NCBI GenBank assembly: GCA_022510625.1
Contig: JAFLTD010000026.1
Span: forward strand, 1-33,206
DNA length: 33,206 nucleotides
Direction of reading: 5' to 3'
Source: Lachnospiraceae bacterium
Lineage (GTDB): Bacteria > Bacillota > Clostridia > Lachnospirales > Lachnospiraceae
Part shown: in pieces, positions 15,721 through 25,671 of the stretch
Layout: each line of letters begins with the position of its first letter
Numbering within the stretch: the first letter of the stretch is position 1
Notes under the pieces: generated by a model
What the model was told of the DNA's origin: nothing
The model's database searches: none
Seen by the model: only the letters and a program-made list of their open reading frames with translations
Made by a program: the position numbers and the translations under genes

Positions 15721-15759
15721 ACTGCCGGTATATGAGATGATCGTATGCCGGCAGTTTTT
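15721..15759 (+). terminator. Rho-independent terminator after the HPr-like gene
   Basis: A 12-bp stem ACTGCCGGTATA (15721-15732) / TATGCCGGCAGT (15744-15755), with one G-U pair, is followed by a short T run to 15759. Confidence 0.88.
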
Positions 15760-15785
15760 GAAATTAACATTTCGGAGAGAAGATA

Positions 15786-16928
15786 ATGAAATTTGTACAT
15801 TTGGCAGATTTACATCTGGGTAAACGGGTGAATGAGTTTTCTATGTTGGAGGATCAAAAATATGTATTAAAGCAGGTGCTTGATCTGATCGATGAGGAAC
15901 AGGCGGAAGGACTGCTCATTGCGGGAGATATTTATGATAAACAGATTCCGTCCATCGAGGCGGTCCGGCTGTTTGACGATTTCCTGACGAGATTGGCTGA
16001 CCGTCATGTGCCGGTTTATTTGATTGCCGGCAATCATGACAGTATAGAGAGGGTGTCCTTCGGAGCCCGATTGATGTCCGGCAGCGGGATCCATATGGCG
16101 ACGGAGTACGACGGCACGGTGAATGTTGTCACGGTGGAGGATAAATACGGGACTATTGATATCTATCTGCTGCCGTTCATCAAGCCTGCACAGGTGCGTG
16201 CCGTATGGGCTGAGGAAGCGGAGGATGTCAGAACTTATCAGGACGCAATGGCTTTGGTGATGGGCAAATTGGCGATCCGTGGGGACAACAGAAGTATTTT
16301 GCTGGCACATCAATTTGTGACAGGTGCAGCAGTATGCGACTCGGAGGAGCACGCGGTAGGTGGACTGGATCAAGTGGACCCGTCATGTTTTGACGGATTT
16401 GATTATGTGGCGCTGGGACATCTCCACGGAGCTCAGTATGCCGGCAGGGAGACTGTGCGCTATGCCGGTACACTGTTAAAGTATTCCTTCTCCGAAGTGA
16501 AGCATAAGAAAAGCGTAACCGTTGTGGAACTCAGGGAGAAGGGACAGGTAAAACTGTATACCCGACCGATCATTCCGCTGCATGAAATGCGGGAAATACG
16601 GGGCAGTTATGCCGAGGTGACATGCAAGGCCAACTATGAGAACACGGATACGAAAGACTATGTGCATATCACGCTGACGGACGAGGAGGATGTCTTTGAT
16701 GCGGTGGGCAAATTGCGTGTGATCTATCCGAATCTGATGAAGCTTGATTACGACAATGCACGGACCAAGCAAAATCAGAATATTTCAGCATCGGGATCGG
16801 AGGATGAAAAAGATCCGCTCACGCTGACGGAGGAACTGTTCGTACTGCAAAATAATAAGTCCATGAGTGATAGCCAGAAAGAATATATGCAGAACCTGAT
16901 ACGTAAGGTTTGGGAAGAGGAACGATAA
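15786..16928 (+). CDS. sbcD: SbcD nuclease subunit (Mre11-like)
   Basis: 380 residues. Calcineurin-like phosphoesterase motifs appear in order: HLADLHLGK (first metal motif), IAGDIYDKQIP, IAGNHDS, LLAHQFV and ALGHLHG. SbcD supplies the Mn-dependent nuclease of the SbcCD complex, which opens hairpins and processes DNA ends. GGAG (15774-15777) lies 8 nt before ATG 15786. sbcC begins one nucleotide after the stop, so the two are coupled. Confidence 0.96.
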   Translation: MKFVHLADLHLGKRVNEFSMLEDQKYVLKQVLDLIDEEQAEGLLIAGDIYDKQIPSIEAVRLFDDFLTRLADRHVPVYLIAGNHDSIERVSFGARLMSGSGIHMATEYDGTVNVVTVEDKYGTIDIYLLPFIKPAQVRAVWAEEAEDVRTYQDAMALVMGKLAIRGDNRSILLAHQFVTGAAVCDSEEHAVGGLDQVDPSCFDGFDYVALGHLHGAQYAGRETVRYAGTLLKYSFSEVKHKKSVTVVELREKGQVKLYTRPIIPLHEMREIRGSYAEVTCKANYENTDTKDYVHITLTDEEDVFDAVGKLRVIYPNLMKLDYDNARTKQNQNISASGSEDEKDPLTLTEELFVLQNNKSMSDSQKEYMQNLIRKVWEEER

Positions 16929-16929
16929 T

Positions 16930-19683
16930 ATGAGACCATTGACATTGACACTGTCCGCATTCGGTCCCTATGCCGATGTAATGACAATACCTTTCGATGA
17001 ACTGGGCAGCAGCGGGCTGTATCTGATTACCGGAGATACGGGCGCCGGCAAGACTTTCCTGTTTGATGCAATCGTATTTGCACTGTATGGTGAGGCGAGC
17101 GGCGATGCCAGAGAACCCTCAACGTTCCGGTCGAAATATGCGCGGGTGGATACGGATACTTATGTGACACTCCGCTTCATGTATCATAACGACGAGTATG
17201 AGATTACTAGGCAGCCGGAGTACATGCGTCCCTCGAAAAGAGGCGAGGGGATGACGCTCAACCGGGCCGAGGCGGCGTTTACATATCCGGACGGACATGT
17301 GGTGACAAAGAGCAGGGATGTGACTGCCGCAGTAGTGGAGCTGTTGGGGATTGACCGTAATCAGTTTGTACAGATTGCCATGATTGCGCAGGGGGATTTC
17401 TTACGCCTGCTCTATGCCAGAACGGAGGAGCGCAGCGGTATCTTTCGCGAGATTTTTCACACGAAAGCATATGCCATACTTCAGGATAAGCTCAGAGGCG
17501 AATCCGGTGCACTGCGCGTCCGATGCGAGGAGTATGGCAAAAGTATCGATCAATACAGGGACGGGATACTGTGGGAAGAGGAGACTGTGCCGGAACCGGA
17601 GAAAATTCTAGTCACGGAACAATTGCTGGATGAATTGAGCAGTACGCTGTCCGGGCAGAAAAGAAAGATGGATGAACTGTTTCGTATAATACAGGAAACG
17701 GATGACGCCATGGAACAGAATAATCAGATGATCGGTATTGCGCGGGCCGGGGAGAAAATGCAGCAGGAACTCGACAGTACGATTGAGGAGATAGCACAGC
17801 TGCAGCCGCTGACCGAGTCATTGCGGGTCAGGATGGACGACCTTCGGCATCAGAAGGACCGGATGGAAGCACTTAAGATACAGATACATTCCGAGGAGGA
17901 AAAATTGCCGGCCTATGAAGAGGCGGAGCAGATCAGAAAGGATCTTCGGGCGGTTCGGGAGGATTTGGAGAAGCAGAAACTCGCCAAAGAAACATATGCC
18001 CGGGATCGTAATCAGAGACAGGAGACATACAATCGCGGAATTGAACGTCTGGAAGAGCTTATGGATGTGGATGTGAATCTTGTGCAGCTGGAGCAGCAGA
18101 GCGAACTGTGCAGTGTGCGGTGCAGCACATGGCAGAGGCTCATGGCACAGCTGAGAGATACAGAGCGGTTGCAGCATGATACAGAGTTACAGCAGGAAAA
18201 ATACCGCGCTGCATCTGTCGAGCAGCAGGAGAAGAAACAGATCTATGAGCGGTTGCAGCAATGTTATCTGGATGAGCAGGCAGGAATCCTGTCGGAGCAG
18301 CTGACAGACGGAGTACCGTGTCCCGTCTGCGGTTCACCTACACATCCGCAGCCGGCGGCAAGACGCAGCGATGCACCCGACAGAGACGAAGTGGAGCGTG
18401 CAAAGCATAAGTGGGAGAAGAGCAGTATTGCCATGCAGGAGGCAAGCGCGGCAGCAGGACGTGCGAAAGGTGCGATGGAAAGTGCAGTGCAGGCATTGCG
18501 GGATGCGCTTGAAGCCGAGGGGATCGCAGCGGAAAATGCAAAGATCAAGGAGAGTATTCAGAACAGGCTGGCACAAGACAACAGTATGTTGGAGGAGTTG
18601 CACGGAAAGCTGGAAGAATTTAGACGGCTCAAGCAAGAGAGGGTCAAACTGTTTGAACAGAAGACCGAACTGGAAAACAGCATCAGGGAAGCAGAGAAAA
18701 AGTGCGTGGACACAGATCAAATCATTAGCGAACTTACGATGAAGTGCGAATTGTTGGAGAATAAACTACAGGAGAAACAGGGAATGCTCCCATATGGGAC
18801 GAAGGCGGAGGCCGACAGTCGATTAGAAGAAAAGAGAGGTGCGCTTGGACGGTATATAAGTGAATTGGAATCGGCAGAGCAGGCATGGCAGGAGAAAGAG
18901 AATTTATGCCAAAGTGCCCTGCATCGGAAAGAGACGCTCAGCCGACAGCTGGCACAAAACGAACAGCTGCGGCCGTTGGAGGAGCTGTTGGAGGAACAGA
19001 GTCAGCTGGCGCTCTCCAGAAAGGGCAGGCAGGATGCATATCAGCAGATTGCGCACCGCTATGAGACAAACAAAGAAATTCGTGAATCGATCGAGCGTCA
19101 GAGTCAGCAATTGATTGAGACGGAAAAACAGTGGAGTATGGTGAAAGAGTTGTCCAATACCGTCAATGGAAATTTGAGCGGAAAGGACAAGATCATGCTG
19201 GAAACATATGTACAGATGCAGTATTTTGATCGGATTATCAGGCGGGCAAATACAAGGTTCATGATGATGTCCTCGGGGCAATATGAACTAAAGCGTTCCG
19301 TTCAGGCTGAAAATCTAAAGAGACAGAGCGGTCTGGAGCTGGATGTGATAGACCACTACAACGGCACGGAGCGCAGTGTGAAGACTCTTTCGGGCGGAGA
19401 GGCATTTCTGGCATCCCTCTCGCTGGCATTGGGACTGTCCGACGAAATTCAATCAGTGTCCGGCGGCATCGCACTGGATACCATGTTTGTGGATGAGGGA
19501 TTCGGCTCGCTGGATGAGACTGCATTGAATCAGGCGGTGCATGCTCTCTTATCTCTGACGGAGGGCAATCGCCTTGTGGGGATTATCTCCCATGTCAGTG
19601 AGCTCCAGGATCGCATCGACAGAAAGTTGGTTGTCACGAAGGATATGTCTGCGGGGAGCAGGGTAAAATTGATAACCGATTAG
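16930..19683 (+). CDS. sbcC: SbcC ATPase subunit (Rad50-like)
   Basis: 917 residues. Walker A is GDTGAGKT (35-42) in an N-terminal lobe that starts MRPLTLTLSAFGPYADVMTI. Two long coiled-coil arms flank the zinc hook CPVC (464-467, within GVPCPVCGSPTHPQ). The C-terminal lobe carries the ABC signature LSGGE (820-824) and Walker B LDTMFVDEGFGSLDE (from about 849). With SbcD it forms the DNA end-processing nuclease. The length is a little shorter than E. coli SbcC but typical for Bacillota. Confidence 0.97.
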   Translation: MRPLTLTLSAFGPYADVMTIPFDELGSSGLYLITGDTGAGKTFLFDAIVFALYGEASGDAREPSTFRSKYARVDTDTYVTLRFMYHNDEYEITRQPEYMRPSKRGEGMTLNRAEAAFTYPDGHVVTKSRDVTAAVVELLGIDRNQFVQIAMIAQGDFLRLLYARTEERSGIFREIFHTKAYAILQDKLRGESGALRVRCEEYGKSIDQYRDGILWEEETVPEPEKILVTEQLLDELSSTLSGQKRKMDELFRIIQETDDAMEQNNQMIGIARAGEKMQQELDSTIEEIAQLQPLTESLRVRMDDLRHQKDRMEALKIQIHSEEEKLPAYEEAEQIRKDLRAVREDLEKQKLAKETYARDRNQRQETYNRGIERLEELMDVDVNLVQLEQQSELCSVRCSTWQRLMAQLRDTERLQHDTELQQEKYRAASVEQQEKKQIYERLQQCYLDEQAGILSEQLTDGVPCPVCGSPTHPQPAARRSDAPDRDEVERAKHKWEKSSIAMQEASAAAGRAKGAMESAVQALRDALEAEGIAAENAKIKESIQNRLAQDNSMLEELHGKLEEFRRLKQERVKLFEQKTELENSIREAEKKCVDTDQIISELTMKCELLENKLQEKQGMLPYGTKAEADSRLEEKRGALGRYISELESAEQAWQEKENLCQSALHRKETLSRQLAQNEQLRPLEELLEEQSQLALSRKGRQDAYQQIAHRYETNKEIRESIERQSQQLIETEKQWSMVKELSNTVNGNLSGKDKIMLETYVQMQYFDRIIRRANTRFMMMSSGQYELKRSVQAENLKRQSGLELDVIDHYNGTERSVKTLSGGEAFLASLSLALGLSDEIQSVSGGIALDTMFVDEGFGSLDETALNQAVHALLSLTEGNRLVGIISHVSELQDRIDRKLVVTKDMSAGSRVKLITD

Positions 19684-19712
19684 ATATGTGGAATAATCCT
19701 GCTATCAAGTAT

Positions 19713-19741
19713 TTGCTATGTATTTTGTTTTATGTTAAGAT
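19713..19741 (+). promoter_or_regulatory. possible sigma-A-like promoter for the cls gene
   Basis: TTGCTA (19713-19718), 17-bp spacer, TAAGAT (19736-19741), each matching consensus at 4 of 6 positions. It lies in the 80-bp AT-rich gap after sbcC. Confidence 0.4.
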
Positions 19742-19763
19742 GTTTTAATGGGTTAGATTTAAG

Positions 19764-21296
19764 ATGAGAAAGATATTACATTTTGCACTAAACAGAGCAG
19801 TGATCACGGGGTTGATTGTGATACTTCAAATAGGTTTTTTTATGCTGGAGTTATTCAGATGGGGCAACTATTATGTAGTCATTGCCTTTGTTCTGCGTCT
19901 CATCAGCTTTGGGGCAGTAATATCTCTCATATTGCGGACGAACAATCCGGCCGTGAAGCTGGCATGGATTGTACCGATTCTGATTTTCCCGCTTTTCGGC
20001 GGCATTATGTATCTGGCATTCGGACATGTTTTTCTTCCCCACAAACTGCGTGTCGGTAAGGAGCGTACAGATGCCCATATTGAGAAGCATTTAAGACAGG
20101 ACCAAGAGATTCTCGACAGATTGGAAAAAGATGATCCGGGTATTGCCAATCAGAGCAGATATCTGTTGGATTATGCGGGAACTCCCGTGTGGGATCATAC
20201 ATCGGCCGTCTACTATCCGGATGGACTGCCTTACTGGAAGCAGATGATCGAGGATCTGGAGAGGGCACAGCATTTTGTATTTCTGGAATTTTTTATTCTG
20301 GGAGAAGGTGAAATGTGGAACGCCGTTCTTAATGTGCTGGAGCGTAAGGTCAAGGAAGGCGTTGAAGTGCGGTTGATCTACGATGACGTGGGAAGCGTCT
20401 TTATTCTGCCCAAAAAATATTATGAGACGATAGAGAAGAAAGGAATTAAGTGTGTCGCATTTAACAGACTGATTCCATTCATGTCTCTGGTTCTGAATAA
20501 CAGGGATCATCGGAAGATTGTTGTGATAGACGGCAAGGTGGGTTACACGGGCGGCATCAACATGGCTGACGAGTATATCAACTATACGCATCCTCACGGC
20601 GACCACTGGAAAGATGCAGGTATCCGCATCGAGGGAGAAGCCGTATGGAATTTCACGGTGATGTTTCTCCAGATGTGGAATTTGTCCTGTTATACGGAAG
20701 AAGACTACAACAGATATTATCATAGATTTGATCAAAAACCGGAAGCAGACGGATATGTACAGCCATATATGGATACACCGTTAGACGGTGAATTGGTGGG
20801 AGAGAACGTCTATCTGAATATGATCGGATATGCAAGAAAATACATTTACATCTACACTCCGTATCTGATTACGGACAACGAGATGTACACTGCATTGAAG
20901 CTGGCAGCGAAGAGAGGCGTCGATGTGCGTATTGTGACGCCCGGTGTGCCGGACAAGAAGATGATCTATTGGCTGACTCAGTCCAATTACCAGAATCTGA
21001 TTGAAGCGGGTGTCAAAATTTATCAGTACACGCCGGGCTTTATTCATTCCAAATGCGTGCTTTGCGACGGCGAGGCGGCGACGGTGGGTACGGTCAATTT
21101 CGACTATCGCAGCTTTTACCACCATTTCGAGTGCGGTGTATTTCTGTATCGTTCAGAGGCACTTCGGGCTCTGAGAGAGGATATGGAAAAGACATTTGCC
21201 GTATCGGAGTCCATCACTCTTGATTGGTGCAGGAAAAAGTTTATGAAGACCAACGTGATCGGACCGATTTTAAAGTTGTTTTCACCGCTTTTATAG
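19764..21296 (+). CDS. cls: cardiolipin synthase (phospholipase D family)
   Basis: 510 residues. Two N-terminal TM helices (ITGLIVILQIGFFMLEL and the region up to LIFPLFGGIMYLAFG) anchor it to the membrane. Two HKD motifs form the active site: H249-x-K251-x4-D256 (HRKIVVID) and H428-x-K430-x4-D435 (HSKCVLCD), followed by GTVNFDYRS. The reaction condenses two phosphatidylglycerols into cardiolipin plus glycerol. It is followed 3-27 nt later by an acyltransferase of the PlsC type, so a phospholipid gene pair is likely. The ribosome-binding site is weak. Confidence 0.94.
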   Translation: MRKILHFALNRAVITGLIVILQIGFFMLELFRWGNYYVVIAFVLRLISFGAVISLILRTNNPAVKLAWIVPILIFPLFGGIMYLAFGHVFLPHKLRVGKERTDAHIEKHLRQDQEILDRLEKDDPGIANQSRYLLDYAGTPVWDHTSAVYYPDGLPYWKQMIEDLERAQHFVFLEFFILGEGEMWNAVLNVLERKVKEGVEVRLIYDDVGSVFILPKKYYETIEKKGIKCVAFNRLIPFMSLVLNNRDHRKIVVIDGKVGYTGGINMADEYINYTHPHGDHWKDAGIRIEGEAVWNFTVMFLQMWNLSCYTEEDYNRYYHRFDQKPEADGYVQPYMDTPLDGELVGENVYLNMIGYARKYIYIYTPYLITDNEMYTALKLAAKRGVDVRIVTPGVPDKKMIYWLTQSNYQNLIEAGVKIYQYTPGFIHSKCVLCDGEAATVGTVNFDYRSFYHHFECGVFLYRSEALRALREDMEKTFAVSESITLDWCRKKFMKTNVIGPILKLFSPLL

Positions 21297-21323
21297 CAAT
21301 TGTGGAGGGAGAAGGAAGGATTT

Positions 21324-22040
21324 ATGTTGCGGTTTATACAGGTTATCGTTTGTAATCTGCCAAGAATGTATATGATTCCCAGAATGGGGCATAAAGCAAA
21401 AAACGGAAAAATTACGGAAGAAAAGCGGTATGCCTACGCGCGGCTGACAGTGAAGCGTATGAACAGATCAGGACATATCACGACGATAGGTTACGGTATG
21501 GAGAATCTGCCTAAGGAGGGCGGATATGTTATGTTTCCAAACCATCAGGGGAAGTATGATGCGCTCGGGATCATCGCAACCCATGAGAAGCCGTGTTCGG
21601 TTGTCATTGACGATGCGAAATCGCATGTGATCCTGACGACACAGTTTGTAAATCTTCTGCACGGAAAGCGGCTGATCAAAGATGACATGCGGCAGTCGGT
21701 TCGACTGATATCGGAGGTTGCAGAGGAAGTTGCTGCCGGCAGAAGATACATCATCTTTCCCGAGGGAGGATATTTCCGTAACCATAATGAGGTGCGGGAA
21801 TTTAAGCCCGGCTGCTTTAAGAGTGCCATGAAGGCAAAGGCGCCCATCGTGCCGGTGGTGCTGATCGATTCCTATAAAGTATTTGAGGTCTGGTCGCTCA
21901 GACCGGTCACCACACAGGTGCACTATCTTCCGGCCATTCCTTATGAAGAATACAAGGGTATGACCACTATGGAAGTATCGGATATGGTGCATGAACGGAT
22001 CAAGACACATATTGAGAAAACTACGAGACAGGAACAATAG
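21324..22040 (+). CDS. 1-acyl-glycerol-3-phosphate acyltransferase family protein
   Basis: 238 residues. The acyltransferase motifs are NHQGKYD (the H-x4-D catalytic motif), then HGKRLIKDD and FPEGGYF (motif III, FPEG). IVPVVLIDSY is motif IV. PlsC enzymes acylate lysophosphatidic acid at the membrane. Start ATG 21324 is preferred because GAAGGAAGGA (21311-21320) lies just upstream; an in-frame TTG at 21300 would add eight residues. It is probably co-transcribed with cls, and the following kinase begins 11 nt after its stop. Confidence 0.87.
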   Translation: MLRFIQVIVCNLPRMYMIPRMGHKAKNGKITEEKRYAYARLTVKRMNRSGHITTIGYGMENLPKEGGYVMFPNHQGKYDALGIIATHEKPCSVVIDDAKSHVILTTQFVNLLHGKRLIKDDMRQSVRLISEVAEEVAAGRRYIIFPEGGYFRNHNEVREFKPGCFKSAMKAKAPIVPVVLIDSYKVFEVWSLRPVTTQVHYLPAIPYEEYKGMTTMEVSDMVHERIKTHIEKTTRQEQ

Positions 22041-22051
22041 GAGAAGCGGAT

Positions 22052-24238
22052 ATGCAGACAGCTTGGCTTTGTATCCATATATTTGGGGTTCTGGTAGGCT
22101 TTTTTCTGCTGGCATCCGTATTGAAACAGAGAGATTCCGAATATAAGAGCAGATTGATCATAACCATTATCTGTTGTCTTATTGCGCTGGTCTCCCGAAG
22201 CCTTTTTATCATGGCACAGGATTTGCGGGAGATGATAGCTCTATGCAAGACAGAATATTGTGGGAAATGTTTTGCCAATTTTATTGCCCTGACATTCGTT
22301 CTGAGTTATTACAGAATCAAATGGCCGCGCAAGTTGATGCTCATACTCTTCGGGATCAACCTGGCTATGTTTATTGTGATTATGACGTGTGATTACCACA
22401 GTTTGTATTACACTTCTTACGAAGTGGCGGCAACGGGTAACGGCAACATCCTGATACTCGGCAAAGCGCCCATCTACTATCTCTATATGGCTTTTTGCCT
22501 GATAGAGATGATTCTGTATCTCTATGTTTGTATCAATCCGGCTTATCAGCAGATCAGGCAAGCGACGAGAGCGATTCAAGGACTTTTGATCATGGCGGGC
22601 ATCACACCTTTTGTGATGTTGCTCGTTTACTTAAGCGGTATTACCGGAGGGTTTGATACGACGCCTCTGGGGATTTTGTTCTCGGTTGTTTTTCTTTTCA
22701 CCGCGGTCAACCGGTACGGTCTGTTCGACACGGTACAAAATGCTAAAGAGACGGTGATCGAGAGCATGGACGAGGGTATCATCGTATCGGATAACCAGAT
22801 GAACTTTCTCTATGCCAACCCGGCGGCTTGCGAGCTATTCCCGGAAATGAAGCTGGGGGAAGGAAAGATCAGCGATTCGGAGATTCAGGCCATATATGAG
22901 CAGAGCGGTACCGTCATCGATCTGAATGACAAGAGCTACGAGATCAGAACCTCGGAGATTCGTGATGAAGTGAAAGTGCGGGGTTATATGATCTCGGTCA
23001 TCGATGTGACAGAGATGACGGCACAGGCGAAATTGATGAGGGAACTGAAGGAAAAGGCAGAGAACGCCTCCCATGTCAAATCGGCGTTTCTGGCAAATAT
23101 GAGTCATGAGATAAGAACTCCGATGAATGCCATTCTGGGTATGACGGAGATTGCTCTGCGCGGCGAACTGGAACAGCAGCAGAGAGATGCCGTCGAACAG
23201 ATCAAGTCGGCGAGTATGACACTGATCACGATCATCAATGATATTCTGGATTTTTCCAAGATGGAGTCCGGCAAGATGGAAATCGTGGAGGCGGATTATG
23301 ATCTGATGACTCTGGTGCAGGATGTGTACCACATTATATCCGGAAAGGTTGAAGAGAAAAATCTGAAACTGGAAATTCGGATTGATCCTACGATGCCAAA
23401 GGGACTGTATGGTGATGAGATCCGCCTGAAACAGGTGTTGATTAATCTGGTCAACAATGCGGTGAAATTCACGGATCAGGGAAGTATATGTTTGGACATA
23501 GGATATGAAAAAAAGGAAGAAGATATCTTGTTCAAAGTCTCGGTCAAGGATACCGGTATCGGTATCAAACCGGATGATTTGGAACGTATCTTCAATTCAT
23601 TCGAACAATCAGATACATTCAGGAACAGAAAGAAGGAAGGAAGCGGACTCGGGCTTGCTATTTCCAGACAGCTTTTAATCTTGATGGGCGGCGAAATACA
23701 TGTGGAGAGCGTGTACAGACAGGGCAGTAATTTTTCTTTTGAGGTACCGCAGCGCGTGACGAGCGATGAACCCTGCGGCGAATTGAACTTGGAAAAAAGG
23801 CAGCCCAGGACATTGCAGACCACCGAATATGAGAATTTCCGTGCTCCGGGAGCAAAAGTCCTGATTGTGGATGATAATCTGGTCAACAGAAAAGTGGCGG
23901 CAGGATTGATGAAGCCCTTTGCCATGCAGATTGACACCGCAAAAAGCGGTGAGGAGGCTATCGAAATGGTAAAGCAGAAGGAATATCATCTGATCTTTAT
24001 GGATCACATGATGCCGGATATGGACGGCGTGGAAGCCACCCATGTCATCCGCGAACTGGAAGGGGAATATTATCAAAAAGTGCCGATTATTGCACTGACG
24101 GCAAATGCCATCAGCGGAGTAAAAGAAATGTTCCTGACGGAGGGCATGGACGATTTTATCGCCAAGCCCATCGACTTTAAAGAGCTGAGTGAAAAAATTG
24201 TGCACTGGCTGCCCTTTGAACTTTTGGAGGACGCATAG
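22052..24238 (+). CDS. seven-TM hybrid histidine kinase with C-terminal receiver
   Basis: 728 residues. The first ~225 residues hold about seven hydrophobic helices of the kinase 7TM sensor type, followed by a PAS-like segment (ETVIESMDEGIIVSDNQMNFLYANPAA). HisKA has the phosphorylated His352 in NMSHEIRTPMN. The ATPase domain shows the N box NLVNNAVKF, G1 DTGIG and G2 GSGLGLAI. The receiver (LIVDDN ... phospho-acceptor Asp651 in FMDHMMP ... KPID) is the final domain. GGAG at 22040-22043 gives the ribosome-binding site. No Hpt protein is adjacent; the other hybrid kinase in this window has one fused. Its signal is unknown. It converges on tmcAL with only 21 bp between. Confidence 0.92.
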   Translation: MQTAWLCIHIFGVLVGFFLLASVLKQRDSEYKSRLIITIICCLIALVSRSLFIMAQDLREMIALCKTEYCGKCFANFIALTFVLSYYRIKWPRKLMLILFGINLAMFIVIMTCDYHSLYYTSYEVAATGNGNILILGKAPIYYLYMAFCLIEMILYLYVCINPAYQQIRQATRAIQGLLIMAGITPFVMLLVYLSGITGGFDTTPLGILFSVVFLFTAVNRYGLFDTVQNAKETVIESMDEGIIVSDNQMNFLYANPAACELFPEMKLGEGKISDSEIQAIYEQSGTVIDLNDKSYEIRTSEIRDEVKVRGYMISVIDVTEMTAQAKLMRELKEKAENASHVKSAFLANMSHEIRTPMNAILGMTEIALRGELEQQQRDAVEQIKSASMTLITIINDILDFSKMESGKMEIVEADYDLMTLVQDVYHIISGKVEEKNLKLEIRIDPTMPKGLYGDEIRLKQVLINLVNNAVKFTDQGSICLDIGYEKKEEDILFKVSVKDTGIGIKPDDLERIFNSFEQSDTFRNRKKEGSGLGLAISRQLLILMGGEIHVESVYRQGSNFSFEVPQRVTSDEPCGELNLEKRQPRTLQTTEYENFRAPGAKVLIVDDNLVNRKVAAGLMKPFAMQIDTAKSGEEAIEMVKQKEYHLIFMDHMMPDMDGVEATHVIRELEGEYYQKVPIIALTANAISGVKEMFLTEGMDDFIAKPIDFKELSEKIVHWLPFELLEDA

Positions 24239-24259
24239 AGCAATATTTCCATGTCCGTC

Positions 24260-25498
24260 TTAAATAGCAATGATTTGTTTTTGATATTCATTGTGGAGTT
24301 CGCCGCCGAATTTTTGCTGAATAAGCATAGAGTACACATGGGCGGCCCGAATGTCGGCATTCAGTAATTTTCGCCCGGTCTCAGAACCGATCAGCTTGTC
24401 GGCATCTGCAAGTTTAGAGAGAAGCGGAATCGCAGAGAGCTCCTTGATGGCGCTAAGCAGCGGTTCGGCTTCTTTTTTGAAGCCCAGCAGCCTGGCATAA
24501 TGTATATAGTCCCCGCGGCAGAAAGTATCCATATCCGTCTGACGGATATCTAAGAGGATATGCAGCAGATTTCTGGAAACTCTTGTATAGGTCATGTTTT
24601 TGGCCTTCAGCCGCTCGCAGAAAGAGTCGTAGTCCACATAGGAGAACAGCAAACGGTTAATCCTGTCGGAGAAGGCATCGTCGATGTCCAAATAGGATGC
24701 GTAGCCCTTCTTTTGCTCCGTCAGGAGTTTATAGAGAAGAAGCGCAGACAAATCTTTTGTCAGGATCGGGAAACTGTGTCCGAATGCTTCTTCCATCAAT
24801 GTGTATGAGGAAGCGGGAACCTGTTCTTTAATGTATTCAATATTTTCTTTTTGTATGAGTGACTCTCTGATGGCAAGTGCGGAGCTGTATGATGCCTCTA
24901 AGTTGGCAGTGTGATAGCCGGCTCCCTGACGTGACAGGGTATAGGGCTGTATGCTGCTGCCGCGCTTTTTGAGCGCCTTTATGTACTCCAGTCCGAGAAT
25001 GTTGTTGGGAGATTGAAGTACGGATATGGAACCGGTAAGATCCGGCGAACTGACCGACAGAGCGTGATTTCTGGCCTGGGGATAGGACAAGCCTTGTTTC
25101 ATCTGCTGTTTCAGCACGCGTTTAAATTCCGGCGTCTCATTCAGTAATGCCTCGGATAAAGAGGATAATATATCGATATCACCGCATTCACTGCCGAAAC
25201 AGAGTGCGTCTGTGACGCCAAGTTTATCTAAAATAGCGACGGCGCCGGAGGCAAAGTATTCCGCGCTGCCCAGCGCGTAATAGACAGGCAGTTCCAGCAC
25301 GAGGTCTGCACCGTTTAAAAGCGCGGATTTTGCGCGAATGTATTTATCCATAATGGCGGGAGCACCCCGCTGCACAAAATTGCCGCTCATAACGACAATG
25401 CAGTAATCTGCACCGGTCATTCTCTTGGCCGCAGCGATCTGGTATGCGTGTCCGTTGTGAAACGGATTATATTCTGCGATAATACCGACTGTTTTCAT
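24260..25498 (-). CDS. tmcAL: tRNA(Met) cytidine acetate ligase TmcAL
   Basis: 412 residues. The N-terminus MKTVGIIAEYNPFHNGHAYQI has the nucleotidyltransferase motif HNGH (14-17), followed by VVMSGNFVQRGAPA and NGADLVLELP, diagnostic of the YlbM/TmcAL family. The enzyme uses acetate and ATP to acetylate the wobble cytidine of elongator tRNA-Met. An AAAGGGG element lies upstream of ATG on the minus strand. Next to pta it is a common Clostridia arrangement. No clear promoter was found in the divergent gap for this strand. Confidence 0.93.
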   Translation of the reverse strand: MKTVGIIAEYNPFHNGHAYQIAAAKRMTGADYCIVVMSGNFVQRGAPAIMDKYIRAKSALLNGADLVLELPVYYALGSAEYFASGAVAILDKLGVTDALCFGSECGDIDILSSLSEALLNETPEFKRVLKQQMKQGLSYPQARNHALSVSSPDLTGSISVLQSPNNILGLEYIKALKKRGSSIQPYTLSRQGAGYHTANLEASYSSALAIRESLIQKENIEYIKEQVPASSYTLMEEAFGHSFPILTKDLSALLLYKLLTEQKKGYASYLDIDDAFSDRINRLLFSYVDYDSFCERLKAKNMTYTRVSRNLLHILLDIRQTDMDTFCRGDYIHYARLLGFKKEAEPLLSAIKELSAIPLLSKLADADKLIGSETGRKLLNADIRAAHVYSMLIQQKFGGELHNEYQKQIIAI

Positions 25499-25579
25499 GT
25501 TTTCAATACCCCTTTAATACAACGACTGATTTACCTAATTTGAGTTTATCACAAAATTATTATTTTGTATCTATACATC

Positions 25580-25608
25580 TTGTGTATAATCGGTTAATTT
25601 TGTATAAT
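25580..25608 (+). promoter_or_regulatory. likely sigma-A promoter for pta
   Basis: TTGTGT (25580-25585), 17-bp spacer, perfect TATAAT (25603-25608) in the AT-rich 173-bp tmcAL-pta gap. Another TATAAT occurs at 25585-25590 but its best -35 (TTGTAT at 25565) is only 14 bp away. Confidence 0.55.
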
Positions 25609-25671
25609 TTTTAATGTATTAGGAAGTTATGGATGCGATGAAGCAATATTGTATAGCAGGAGGGAAAGGAA

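Noticed and set aside
15711-15739. TTGACA at 15711 as a promoter for sbcD
   Set aside because: No acceptable -10 lies 16-18 bp downstream, and the region folds into the terminator of the preceding gene.
24260-25498. tmcAL as a nicotinate-nucleotide adenylyltransferase
   Set aside because: The HNGH motif is shared, but GNFVQRGAPA and NGADLVLELP and the 412-residue length fit TmcAL.
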